A stretch of DNA of 21,652 nucleotides from Pseudomonadota bacterium. Its GTDB lineage: Bacteria > Pseudomonadota > Alphaproteobacteria > Sphingomonadales > Sphingomonadaceae. Where the stretch lies: NCBI GenBank assembly GCA_023433305.1, contig JAEZCZ010000130.1, positions 1 to 21,652 on the forward strand, read 5' to 3'. Below are positions 1 to 8,418 of this stretch, piece by piece (position 1 is the stretch's first letter; each line of letters starts with the position of its first letter). Made by a program: the position numbers and the translations under genes. A model generated the notes under the pieces. It was not told the DNA's origin. It did no database searches and saw only the letters and a list, made by a program, of their open reading frames with translations.

Positions 1-130
1 CGGCACCACAGCGGCCTATTGCTCGCAGGCCTTTAGCCCGGGCTCGCCAGACTCATCGGCGGGACTCGGGGTTTCCGGAAGAAGCGTACCCTCGGCCCGC
101 ACGGTGCGGGTCGCTCGCAGGATTCAAGCC

Positions 131-547
131 ATGACCACCCAAGTTGCGGACGCCGTTCGTCCCGCGATCATTCTCATCGATACGGAAGCCGAAAGCCTCT
201 TTCAGCTGGCCGATGCTGCCCAGGGCAAATCTCAGCTCGCGGCAGATCTGCTGTTGCAGGAGTTGGACCGCGCCGAGACGGTCGAGCGAAGCGCTATTCC
301 TGCGGACGTCGTCACGATGCACTCGCGCGTCGAGTTCGTCGACGAGCGCTCGGGAGAGAAGCACGAGGTCGAACTCGTCTATCCCGGAGAGGCCGATTCC
401 GGACTGAAGCGCATCTCCGTCCTGACCCCGATCGGCGCTGGCCTGATCGGCATGCGCACAGGTGCCACCATCGAATGGCCCGATCGAGCGGGAACCGTTC
501 GACGCCTGCGCGTCGAGCAGGTCCGCCAGCCGGAGCAACCGGCATGA
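131..547 (+). CDS. rnk: Rnk-like nucleoside diphosphate kinase regulator (GreA/GreB-fold)
   Basis: Predicted 138-residue protein of the Rnk family. These are small relatives of GreA/GreB that bind RNA polymerase and were first described as regulators of nucleoside diphosphate kinase. The N-terminal half is a short helical region (LFQLADAAQG, LAADLLLQELDRAE). The C-terminal half has the GreA/GreB FKBP-like signature (RVEFVD, YPGEAD, ISVLTPIGAGLIGMRTGATI). Length fits the family (about 135). I chose ATG 131, preceded by AGGA at 119-122 with 8 nt spacing. An upstream in-frame GTG at 104 would add 9 residues that are not typical. The stop overlaps the start of the next small ORF through ATGA. The symbol rests on family resemblance, not on proven function. 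Confidence 0.85.
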   Translation: MTTQVADAVRPAIILIDTEAESLFQLADAAQGKSQLAADLLLQELDRAETVERSAIPADVVTMHSRVEFVDERSGEKHEVELVYPGEADSGLKRISVLTPIGAGLIGMRTGATIEWPDRAGTVRRLRVEQVRQPEQPA

Positions 548-720
548 AACCGATGGAAAGCGCCGATTGGCGGCGATACCGCGGCCACCAGATCGTCGTC
601 ACGCGCAGCCGGGTCTTCGGACTGCGCCGCTACCAGGTCTGGCGGCTCGGTGAGAGCCTTGGAGTGTTCCGCGATCCCGTGATGGCCGAACGCTACATCG
701 ACGGCGTGCTCACCTCCTGA
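544..720 (+). CDS. Small hypothetical protein coupled to rnk
   Basis: A 58-residue ORF beginning at ATG 544, which overlaps the TGA of the rnk-like gene as ATGA, the usual arrangement for translational coupling. The predicted peptide starts MKPMESADWRRYRGHQ, contains the stretch LRRYQVWRLGESLGVF and ends YIDGVLTS. It is basic and aromatic, with no signal peptide or membrane segment. I do not recognise the family. The in-frame open region starts further upstream (475), but inside the rnk-like gene, so the coupled start is preferred. Its reality is supported by the tight junction and by stopping just before the next gene's leader; it could still be a chance frame in GC-rich DNA. Confidence 0.55.
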   Translation: MKPMESADWRRYRGHQIVVTRSRVFGLRRYQVWRLGESLGVFRDPVMAERYIDGVLTS

Positions 721-791
721 CCGACGGAAGGGACTGGTCAAGTCGCACGGTCGCCCTATCATCCGCGAAAAACCGCGAGGGAGAGGGAAGC

Positions 792-1817
792 ATGCCGGGC
801 CACTTGCCGCCGACCAACGACGACCGCCTGATCTGGGATATCTGGGAATCCCAATTCCGGCTTCCGGCCTGCACCGTCGCCGACGAGCTCGGCGTGTTCC
901 GCGCGCTCGGTGACGAGCCCCTCACCACTGACCAGCTCGCCGGCGGGCTCGGCCTCGAAACGCACGCTCTCTCCATCCTGCTCGCCGCGCTCGCCTCCTC
1001 GGAGCTGATCGAGAAGCGCGAAGGCAAGTGGCGCGCCCTGCCCGCCGCGCGTGTCTGGCTCCACCCCGAAGCGCAAGGCTATTGGGGCGGCTTCCTCCAG
1101 ACTTATCGCGAGCGCGCGCCGCTCCATCGGCAGCTCCTCGAAGCGATGCGCACCGGCAAGCGGCCCGAGAGCTTCAATTCGGGCGCGCCCGAGTGGGAAC
1201 GCGGCGAGATGAGCGCCGAAGCCGCCAGGCGCATCGCGGCGTTCATGCATTCGCACTCGATCGCGCCCTCGCGCGGCGCCGCGGCGCAGTCGGTATTCGG
1301 CGAAGTCACGCACCTGATGGACATCGGCTGCGGCTCGGGCGTCTACGGCATCGAGATCGCCAAGGCTCACCCGGGCCTCAAGGTCACGCTGCTCGATCTC
1401 GCCGCGATGGCCGCCGAGGCGGGCGAGTACGCGAAGCGCGCGGGCGTGACCGAGCGGGTCGGCACCGCCGCCTGCAACATGTTCACCGAAGCCTGGCCGG
1501 CCGGGCCCGACGCGCACTTCTTCGCCAACGTGTTCCACGACTGGTCGGTCGAGACCAACACCCTGCTCGCCCGGAAGAGCTTCGACTCGCTGCCCAGCGG
1601 CGGCCGCATCTTCCTCAGCGAGGTCCTGATGGACGACGACGGCACCGGCCCCTGGCACGCCGCCGCGTTCAGCCTGCTCATGCTGATCGGCACGCTCGGC
1701 AAGCAGTACTCTCTGCCCGAATTGCGCGCGATCCTCGAAGGCGTCGGCTTCACCCGCGTCGAGTCGATCCGCACCGGAGGCGGCTACTACTCGCTGGTCA
1801 GCGCGGTGAAGCCCTAG
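792..1817 (+). CDS. SAM-dependent O-methyltransferase, COMT-like family 2
   Basis: A 341-residue class I methyltransferase of the O-methyltransferase family 2 (COMT / acetylserotonin OMT-like). Residues about 15-95 form the winged-helix dimerisation domain typical of the family (ACTVADELGVFRALG, TTDQLAGGLGL). The SAM-binding glycine motif DIGCGSGVYG is at 177-186, followed by the acidic LLDL at 200-203. FHDWSVE at 248-254 corresponds to the family's catalytic His-Asp-Trp region. The C-terminal FTRVESIRTGGGYYSLVSAVKP is also typical. Substrate unknown; such enzymes methylate phenolic or polyketide-like hydroxyls. A strong ribosome binding site (GAGGGAGAGG) lies just ahead of ATG 792. Its TAG overlaps the stop of the opposing kinase gene. 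Confidence 0.88.
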   Translation: MPGHLPPTNDDRLIWDIWESQFRLPACTVADELGVFRALGDEPLTTDQLAGGLGLETHALSILLAALASSELIEKREGKWRALPAARVWLHPEAQGYWGGFLQTYRERAPLHRQLLEAMRTGKRPESFNSGAPEWERGEMSAEAARRIAAFMHSHSIAPSRGAAAQSVFGEVTHLMDIGCGSGVYGIEIAKAHPGLKVTLLDLAAMAAEAGEYAKRAGVTERVGTAACNMFTEAWPAGPDAHFFANVFHDWSVETNTLLARKSFDSLPSGGRIFLSEVLMDDDGTGPWHAAAFSLLMLIGTLGKQYSLPELRAILEGVGFTRVESIRTGGGYYSLVSAVKP

Positions 1818-2821
1818 GCGGCGGCTTTCTCGAGCGGCTTCTCGGCCGCCTTCTCGAGCGCCGGCATCGCGGAGTCCACCCCCGCGATCTCGATCTCGCA
1901 ACTCAGCCCGTCGGGCTCGAACTGGACCTCGACTTTGCCCAGCCCGTGCTGGCTGCGCAGCAGCCGCGTCCCCATGCCGACGCGGGTCGGCTTCTCGCAG
2001 CGTGGCCCGCCTGCCTCGCGCCATGATAGCCGCAGCAAGCGATCGGGACCCTCGCAGATCGTCCACAGCAGCGTCACCCGCCCCTCGGGCCGGCTGAGCG
2101 CGCCATACTTCGCCGCGTTGGTGCACAGCTCGTGCAGTGCCAGGCTGAGCGGCACGCAGGCCTCGCGCGGCAGCTCGCAGTCGGGCCCCTCGGCCACGAA
2201 GTTGCCCCCGGTGCGGAACGGCGCGAGCGCGTTCTCGACCAGCCGGTGCAGCCGGCAATGCGCCCGCTGGTCCACCCCGAGCAGCTCGGTCGCCTTTAGC
2301 AGCGCGCGCATCCGCCCCGCCAGCGCCTGCGGATAGGCATCGGGAGGGCTGTGCCGCGCGGTCATCGTCGCCAGCGCGTTGACGGTCGCGAACATGTTCT
2401 TGACCCGGTGCAGCAGCTCTTCGTTGAGCATCGTCTCGCGCGCCTTGGCCGCCTCGAGCTCGCGCACCAGCCGGCGGCACATCTCGCCGCTGGCGATCAG
2501 CAGCGCGCACGAGAACGCGAACATCGCCTCAGGCAGCAGCCCCTCCACGCCGAGCTCGAACGTGCCCGGATCGCCGAGGAATAGCCGGTTCGCCACCGTG
2601 CCCGACACCACCGCCACGCCCACCGCCCAGCGCCAGCCGAGCAGCAGCGCGGTCAGCAGCACCGCCGGGTAATACATCGTGAACGGCACGCCGCTCATCC
2701 CGACGTCGAACGCTCCGCGCGCCACCGTCGGCAGCGCCACGGCGACCGCGCTCCATCCGAGCGCCTGCAATGGCGGCACGTTCGCCAGGATGGCGCGCCT
2801 GATTGCGGGGATACGATCCAC
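1814..2821 (-). CDS. Membrane HWE-family sensor histidine kinase
   Basis: A 335-residue sensor kinase. The N-terminus has about four hydrophobic segments (roughly 20-36, 48-62, 64-80, 97-112) resembling the DUF4118/MASE-like membrane sensors of alphaproteobacterial kinases; no PAS domain is visible. The HWE dimerisation/phosphoacceptor region is ELLHRVKNMFATVNALA, with His138 as the likely phosphorylated residue. The N-box HELCTNAAKYGAL is at 230-242, the WRE motif that names the family at 267-269, and a G-box GMGTRLL at 282-288. The start is GTG 2821 with AAGGGGGTAAGG just upstream. The C-terminal tail LEKAAEKPLEKAAA is encoded by imperfect 12-nt repeats. No cognate response regulator is adjacent. 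HWE kinases often feed light, stress or general stress response pathways; which one is not shown here. Confidence 0.9.
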   Translation of the reverse strand: MDRIPAIRRAILANVPPLQALGWSAVAVALPTVARGAFDVGMSGVPFTMYYPAVLLTALLLGWRWAVGVAVVSGTVANRLFLGDPGTFELGVEGLLPEAMFAFSCALLIASGEMCRRLVRELEAAKARETMLNEELLHRVKNMFATVNALATMTARHSPPDAYPQALAGRMRALLKATELLGVDQRAHCRLHRLVENALAPFRTGGNFVAEGPDCELPREACVPLSLALHELCTNAAKYGALSRPEGRVTLLWTICEGPDRLLRLSWREAGGPRCEKPTRVGMGTRLLRSQHGLGKVEVQFEPDGLSCEIEIAGVDSAMPALEKAAEKPLEKAAA

Positions 2822-2912
2822 CCTTACCCCCTTCGACCCAATGAGCGCGCACCTTACGCCGATTTTGCATTAAGTGAAGGCGACTTAGCCAAGAAATCTG
2901 CGCCGACATCAA

Positions 2913-2939
2913 GTTCCTGCCCGGTCCACCCGCAGGAAC
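2913..2939. repeat. Inverted repeat upstream of the HWE kinase
   Basis: A perfect 8-bp inverted repeat, GTTCCTGC at 2913-2920 and GCAGGAAC at 2932-2939, separated by 11 nt. It lies about 90 bp upstream of the kinase start on the minus strand, between that gene and the 47-nt lepA relic. It may be an operator or a hairpin in a leader transcript. No T-run follows it, so it is not a standard terminator. Confidence 0.45.
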
Positions 2940-2953
2940 ATAAAGAACTCCCA

Positions 2954-3000
2954 CATCCGCAGCACCGCGATGAAAGCCTCCTTCGGAATGCACACATTCC
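2954..3000 (-). repeat. Short relic of the lepA 3' end
   Basis: This 47-nt stretch aligns by eye with the end of lepA (from about 4262), with about six mismatches. Read on the minus strand it gives NVCIPKEAFIAVLRM, against NVSIPQEAFIAALRM in intact LepA. The frame is kept in the relic but continues into unrelated codons after RM, and nothing upstream makes it a gene. It is the smaller and more diverged of two partial copies of the lepA 3' end in this intergenic region. Confidence 0.75.
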
Positions 3001-3030
3001 TCCCCGCCCGCGCGCGGCCTGCCCCCTCCC

Positions 3031-3120
3031 GTCACCCTGAACTCGTTTCAGGGTCTATTTCTCCCCCGGGCACCGCCGCTCGCGGCTGCACGATGGATCC
3101 CGGATCAAGTCCGGGATGAC
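3031..3120. repeat. Paired palindromic intergenic repeat (REP/BIME-like)
   Basis: Two short palindromes sit in inverted arrangement. The first is CCCTGAA at 3035-3041 with TTCAGGG at 3047-3053. The second is TCCCGGA at 3098-3104 with TCCGGGA at 3110-3116. Each has a 7-bp stem and a 5-nt loop, and the pair is bounded by GTCA (3031) and TGAC (3120). This layout, and the sequence GGATCAAGTCC, match a palindromic repeat type commonly seen between sphingomonad genes. It resembles bacterial BIMEs, which are moved by REP-associated transposases, but no such gene is in the window. Confidence 0.75.
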
Positions 3121-3125
3121 GAAGC

Positions 3126-3141
3126 AAGGAAGGAAGGAAGG
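3126..3141. repeat. AAGG tandem run
   Basis: Four consecutive AAGG units directly after the palindromic repeat. It is a short simple-sequence tract with no reading frame depending on it, so it may vary in length without consequence. Confidence 0.6.
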
Positions 3142-3146
3142 TCCGC

Positions 3147-3161
3147 CGCGGCAAAGCCGCG
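3147..3161. repeat. Small GC hairpin
   Basis: CGCGGC and GCCGCG flank a three-base AAA loop, giving a compact perfect 6-bp stem. No U-run follows on either strand, so I do not call it a terminator. It belongs to the palindrome-rich stretch between the two lepA relics. Confidence 0.4.
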
Positions 3162-3280
3162 TCGTCGAAGGGCTCGGCTCGCTGGGAGCTTCGCCAGCCC
3201 CCGGTCGGAATACCCGCTGGCCTTCCGCCACCGGCTTCCTGCCTCCAGTTGCTGCGCAAGCTTCGACTGGGCGCCTGCGG

Positions 3281-3523
3281 CTATTCTTCCCTCATCCGCA
3301 GCGCGGCGATAAACGCCTCCTGCGGGATACTCACCTTGCCATATTCGCGCAACCGCGCTTTTCCCCTTCTTCTGCTTCCCCAGCAGCTTCTTCTTGCGCG
3401 TGATGTCGCCGCCCCCGGCGTAGGGCTTCGCCCAGCTTCGCTTCCGCCGGGGCAGACTGAGCACTTGGCGGTCACGTCCCTGCGCAGCGTGGCGATCGTC
3501 TCGCCGGCGATGACCTTGCCGCC
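3281..3523 (-). pseudogene. Partial duplicate of the lepA 3' end, disrupted
   Basis: This segment matches the last about 198 bp of lepA (4250-4447), with about 15 mismatches by eye over about 195 aligned bases. It runs from the lepA-like stop (TAG, read at 3283-3281) back to the codons for GGKVIA. It carries a 47-nt palindromic segment (3414-3460) in place of three bases and a one-base insertion in the KKGKA region. Together these restore the frame at the end, so the C-terminus EYGKVSIPQEAFIAALRMREE is still readable, while the ITRKKK part is shifted. The duplicate begins exactly at the stop codon of the preceding gene and is in its frame. It is a fragment with no GTPase domains, so it cannot be a working LepA. 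Confidence 0.85.
3413..3452. repeat. Palindromic insertion inside the lepA relic
   Basis: CCCCGGCG at 3413-3420 and CGCCGGGG at 3445-3452 form a perfect 8-bp stem around a 24-nt centre that contains GGGCTTCGCCC. The extra sequence (3414-3460) interrupts the alignment between the relic and the intact lepA 3' end, so it arrived after or during the duplication. It is likely a short mobile palindrome, of a different sequence from the repeat at 3031-3120. Confidence 0.6.
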
Positions 3524-4246
3524 TCAATCTCCATCCCGTGTCGAGCCGGGGCCGGCGGCCAGGCCGCCGCCGATCATCATGCCGCCGCCCATGCCGCCGC
3601 CTCCGGCGCCGCCCCCCTGACCACCGCCGCGGCCACCACCGTGCCCCTCACGCCCCCGACCTCCGCCGTCGCCTGAGGGGCGCGTGGGGCCCTGGGCGGG
3701 CAGGTTGGCGGCAATGGACACCGGGATGGGCGCGAGGTCGAGCGCGGAGCGAATGAAATCGCGCAGGGAGACCACCAGAGCGTGGGTGTGCACGCGGCGT
3801 CCGGCGACGAGATCGGCAATCGCCTCCCCCGCCAGCCGCACCTGCTCCTCCGTGCCGAGCAGCAGGATGTCGGACAGCGCGCTTTCCACCGCGTCGCGAA
3901 TGCGGCGAGCGCGGTCGGACCCGCCTTGCGCCTCGGCCGACAGGTCTATCGGCGCGTCGGCCGTGTCCGCCACCCCATCGCGCGCGGCTTCGGCGGCGCG
4001 GCGGCGCAGCTCGCGCGCATGGGTGGGATCGACCGAAAGATCGCCGGTGAACGAGCCGCCCAGCGTCTTGTAGGCGGCCATCAGCGTCTTCACCCGCTCA
4101 TTGATCTGGCGGTTGGCGCGCTGGCGCCTTTCCTGCACGCGCATCATGATGACCAGGCGAATACCGACCCCGATCACGGTGATGAGCGTAAGCCCGATCA
4201 GTGTGGTCAGGATACTTTGCCAGCTGCTGAAATCCATCAGCCGCAA
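3524..4246 (-). CDS. Membrane-anchored conserved hypothetical protein with Gly-rich tail
   Basis: A 240-residue protein. One membrane segment lies at about 12-34 (SILTTLIGLTLITVIGVGIR), followed by a basic helical stretch (MRVQERRQRANRQINERVKTL) and a soluble, probably cytoplasmic region ending at about 185 with QGPTRP. Residues 191-234 are almost all Gly with Arg and Met. The motifs KTLGGSFTGDLSVDP, SDILLLGTEEQVRLA and HTHALVVSLRDFIRSALDL look like a conserved hypothetical family I have seen in other proteobacteria, function unknown; that recollection is not verified. It starts 3 bp after lepA. GGAGGAG inside the lepA end is spaced 6 nt from TTG 4246 and 15 nt from ATG 4237, so TTG is slightly favoured. 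It sits between intact lepA and the lepA relic, which suggests it was added here. Confidence 0.8.
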   Translation of the reverse strand: MRLMDFSSWQSILTTLIGLTLITVIGVGIRLVIMMRVQERRQRANRQINERVKTLMAAYKTLGGSFTGDLSVDPTHARELRRRAAEAARDGVADTADAPIDLSAEAQGGSDRARRIRDAVESALSDILLLGTEEQVRLAGEAIADLVAGRRVHTHALVVSLRDFIRSALDLAPIPVSIAANLPAQGPTRPSGDGGGRGREGHGGGRGGGQGGGAGGGGMGGGMMIGGGLAAGPGSTRDGD

Positions 4247-4249
4247 GGG

Positions 4250-6067
<1,818 letters not shown>

Positions 6068-6108
6068 CCCGCGCCCTTAGCCGCGAGACCGGGCGCTGTC
6101 AGCAGCCG

Positions 6109-8307
6109 CTATGCCGCCCGCGCCGCGGTCGCCGACAGGTCGATTTGCATGAACCGCGGAATGCTCGTCTCCGCGCTCGCCTGCACCGGCGGCGCGTAGC
6201 TCCCCGGCGGCAGCGCGCGCAGCGGCATTCCGGCCGCCGCCAGCGCGTAGGGCGAGATCCGATACCGCGTGCAAAGCCCCTCCGCGCCGTCGCTGATCAG
6301 CGGAGTCTCGAACTCCACCCCTTGCGTCGCATCCTGCGATCGCCGCACCGTCGCCACCGCGAGCTGCCCTTCGCCGAGATCGACCACCAACTCGGTACCG
6401 ATCGGCACGTCGAGCAGTCCCTCGATCATCGCGCCCGTCCGCGACAGGTTGCGCAGCACCGCCTCATAGCGATGGTCCTCGTGGATCACGCCCACCTTGC
6501 GCAGCAGCGTGCGTCGCTCCGCGCGATGCTTCGCCGGACCCGCCGGTGTATAGACGAGGTCGCCTGCGCTCAGCTTCGCGAGCACTTCTTCCTGCGGCAC
6601 CGCGCGCGAATAGATGAAGCCCTGAACGTTGAGCGCCCCGAGCTCCCGCATTAGCGCGAGCTCGTCCATCGCCTCGACCCCTTCCGCGGTCGTCTCCATG
6701 TCGAGCGCGCGCGCCAGGCTGACGATCGCGGTGATGATCGCCGCGTTCACATTGTCGCTCTCCGTGCACCCGCGCACGAAGCTCTGGTCGATCTTGATCT
6801 TGTCGAACGTGGCTCGCTGCAGGTAACCGAGGGAAGAATACCCCGTCCCGAAATCGTCGAGCGACAGCTTCACGCCCAGCTTCTTGAGCCGGGCGAACAT
6901 TCCATCGACCTTTTCCGCATCGCCCATGAACACGCTCTCGGTGATCTCGAGCTCGAGCTGGTGCGGCTTGAGGCCGGACGACGCCAAGGCATTCGCCACC
7001 AACGCCGGCAGGTTCGTCGACGAGAACTGGTGCGCGGACACGTTCACGGCAACGCGCACGCTCTCGGGCCAGTGGGCGGCGTCGGCACAGGCTTGCCGCA
7101 GCGCCCATTCGCCTAGCTTCTCGATCAGCCTGCTGTCCTCGGCAATCGGAATGAACACCGCCGGGCTGATCCTGCCGCGCTCCGGATGGTTCCAGCGCAT
7201 CAGCGCCTCGAACCCCGTGACGACGTTGTCCGAAGCGCGCACCACCGGCTGGTAATGCATTTCCAGCTCGCCGCGATGGAGGGCGTCGCGCAGGTCTTCC
7301 TCGATCTCGCGCCGTTCGTGCGCGGAGTCCTTCAGGTCGTTCGAATAGAAACGGTACTGCCCTCGCCCTCCGGCCTTGGCCGCGTAAAGCGCAAGATCGG
7401 CGCTCTTGATCAGATCATCGGGTTCGATGCCGTCGTAGGGAGCGATCGCAATCCCGACGCTGGTCCCGATGATGGCGCGACTGCCCTCGATCGAATAGGG
7501 CTGCGAGATCATCTGGATGATCCGTTGCGCGATCTCGCCGAGCTTGCCGCGATCGTCGGCGTCGGGGATGATCACCTGGAATTCGTCGCCGCCTAGCCGG
7601 CCGATCTCGGCCGGCGCCGCCACGATCCGTTGCAGCCGCTGGGCGACTTGCTTCAGCAGATCGTCACCCGCCGGATGGCCGAGGGTGTCGTTTACCTGCT
7701 TGAAGCGATCGAGGTCGAGCATCAGCAAGGCGCAACTGCGCTTGGCAACGCGAAACGCCGTCAGGATGGCGGTCAGGCGCGATCCCATGCGATGGCGATT
7801 GGCGAGACCGGTCAACGAATCGTATTGGGCGAGCCGCGAGGCGTCGCGTTGCCGTTCGTAAACCGCGGTGATGTCCTTGGCGCTGCCGCGGTAGCCTTGG
7901 AAGTTGTCGCGGTCGTCGAACGCCGGCTTGCCGGTCAGCGACCAGAACATTTCACCGCCGTCTGTAGCAACGCGAACCGCCACGTCGGCGAACTTGGTGC
8001 GCGCGCTGAGCATGAAAGAGAGGGGCCGTTCCGACCGATCCTCGCCCTCGTTATGAACTACCTCGACGACGGCGCCGAGCGGCTGCCCAAGCACATCGCG
8101 CTGCGGGCCGAACCGACGGATGGCCGACGAAGACAAGTAGCTGATATGGCCCTCGGCATCGGTGGCCCAGAACCAGCCGATGTCCTCTTCCTCGAACGCA
8201 TCGAGCATGGCGAGACGCTGCTTGTCGTCAATCCGGACGGCGGGCTCGACGGCGCGAGCGGCGGCATTCCCGATGCCGAGGGTCCGCAGCATTCCGCGCA
8301 TAGCCAT
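6109..8307 (-). CDS. PAS-GGDEF-EAL-PilZ cyclic-di-GMP signalling protein, soluble
   Basis: A 732-residue protein without membrane segments. A PAS-like sensor is at about 33-150 (GWFWATDAEGHISYLSS, GYRGSAKDIT). The GGDEF domain is at about 160-325 with an intact GGDEF at 239-243. The RxxD inhibitory site expected just upstream is replaced by AAPA. The EAL domain is at about 332-580 with EAL 367-369, NVS, ELEITES, DDFGTG 484-489, KID, AEGVE and QGF all present, so phosphodiesterase chemistry looks intact. A PilZ domain is at about 593-670 with RAERR (RxxxR) at 595-599 and NLSRTG at 620-625, both c-di-GMP-binding motifs. It could therefore make, degrade and sense c-di-GMP. It is a close paralogue of the gene upstream at 8419-11118 and probably arose by tandem duplication. 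Confidence 0.93.
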   Translation of the reverse strand: MAMRGMLRTLGIGNAAARAVEPAVRIDDKQRLAMLDAFEEEDIGWFWATDAEGHISYLSSSAIRRFGPQRDVLGQPLGAVVEVVHNEGEDRSERPLSFMLSARTKFADVAVRVATDGGEMFWSLTGKPAFDDRDNFQGYRGSAKDITAVYERQRDASRLAQYDSLTGLANRHRMGSRLTAILTAFRVAKRSCALLMLDLDRFKQVNDTLGHPAGDDLLKQVAQRLQRIVAAPAEIGRLGGDEFQVIIPDADDRGKLGEIAQRIIQMISQPYSIEGSRAIIGTSVGIAIAPYDGIEPDDLIKSADLALYAAKAGGRGQYRFYSNDLKDSAHERREIEEDLRDALHRGELEMHYQPVVRASDNVVTGFEALMRWNHPERGRISPAVFIPIAEDSRLIEKLGEWALRQACADAAHWPESVRVAVNVSAHQFSSTNLPALVANALASSGLKPHQLELEITESVFMGDAEKVDGMFARLKKLGVKLSLDDFGTGYSSLGYLQRATFDKIKIDQSFVRGCTESDNVNAAIITAIVSLARALDMETTAEGVEAMDELALMRELGALNVQGFIYSRAVPQEEVLAKLSAGDLVYTPAGPAKHRAERRTLLRKVGVIHEDHRYEAVLRNLSRTGAMIEGLLDVPIGTELVVDLGEGQLAVATVRRSQDATQGVEFETPLISDGAEGLCTRYRISPYALAAAGMPLRALPPGSYAPPVQASAETSIPRFMQIDLSATAARAA

Positions 8308-8322
8308 TCGAACCTAAACCTC

Positions 8323-8338
8323 GCCTCATCGATGAGGC
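8323..8338. promoter_or_regulatory. 16-bp perfect palindrome upstream of a GGDEF-EAL gene
   Basis: GCCTCATCGATGAGGC is a perfect 16-bp palindrome in the 111-bp gap between the two c-di-GMP genes, about 15 bp upstream of the start codon of the downstream one. Its length and symmetry suit an operator for a dimeric regulator. In RNA it would be able to fold only poorly, because it has no loop. No promoter could be assigned with confidence. It could be a chance palindrome. Confidence 0.4.
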
Positions 8339-8418
8339 CGTGTGGAAATGGGACCTCTCTCAGGCCAACTTAACGCTTTCACGCTTACCAAACTGATAAG
8401 GCGGGGCCTCGCGGGACA

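Larger units (their letters stand above)
2822..3523. other. Repeat-rich intergenic region between the HWE kinase and the gene behind lepA
   Basis: About 700 bp without a credible intact gene. From left to right it holds the kinase leader, a hairpin (2913-2939), a 47-nt relic of the lepA 3' end (2954-3000), a paired palindromic repeat (3031-3120), a short AAGG tandem run (3126-3141), a 6-bp GC hairpin (3147-3161), about 120 bp with nothing recognisable, and a larger lepA 3' relic (3281-3523). Open frames here are short or built from the relics. It looks like a site where duplicated and palindromic sequence has accumulated rather than coding DNA. Confidence 0.75.

Noticed and set aside
1..130. 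Coding sequence at the left edge
   Set aside because: No frame shows recognisable protein features; it may hold the end of an upstream gene or the rnk leader, but nothing could be supported.
2932..2960. GGAAC motifs near the HWE kinase as possible EcfG general-stress promoters
   Set aside because: No CGTT-type -10 element was found 16-17 bp downstream on either strand, so the match is only to the -35 pentamer, which also forms part of an inverted repeat.
3281..3475. 64-codon ORF ending the lepA relic as a small functional gene
   Set aside because: It is fully explained as a frameshifted remnant of the LepA C-terminus and has no ribosome site.
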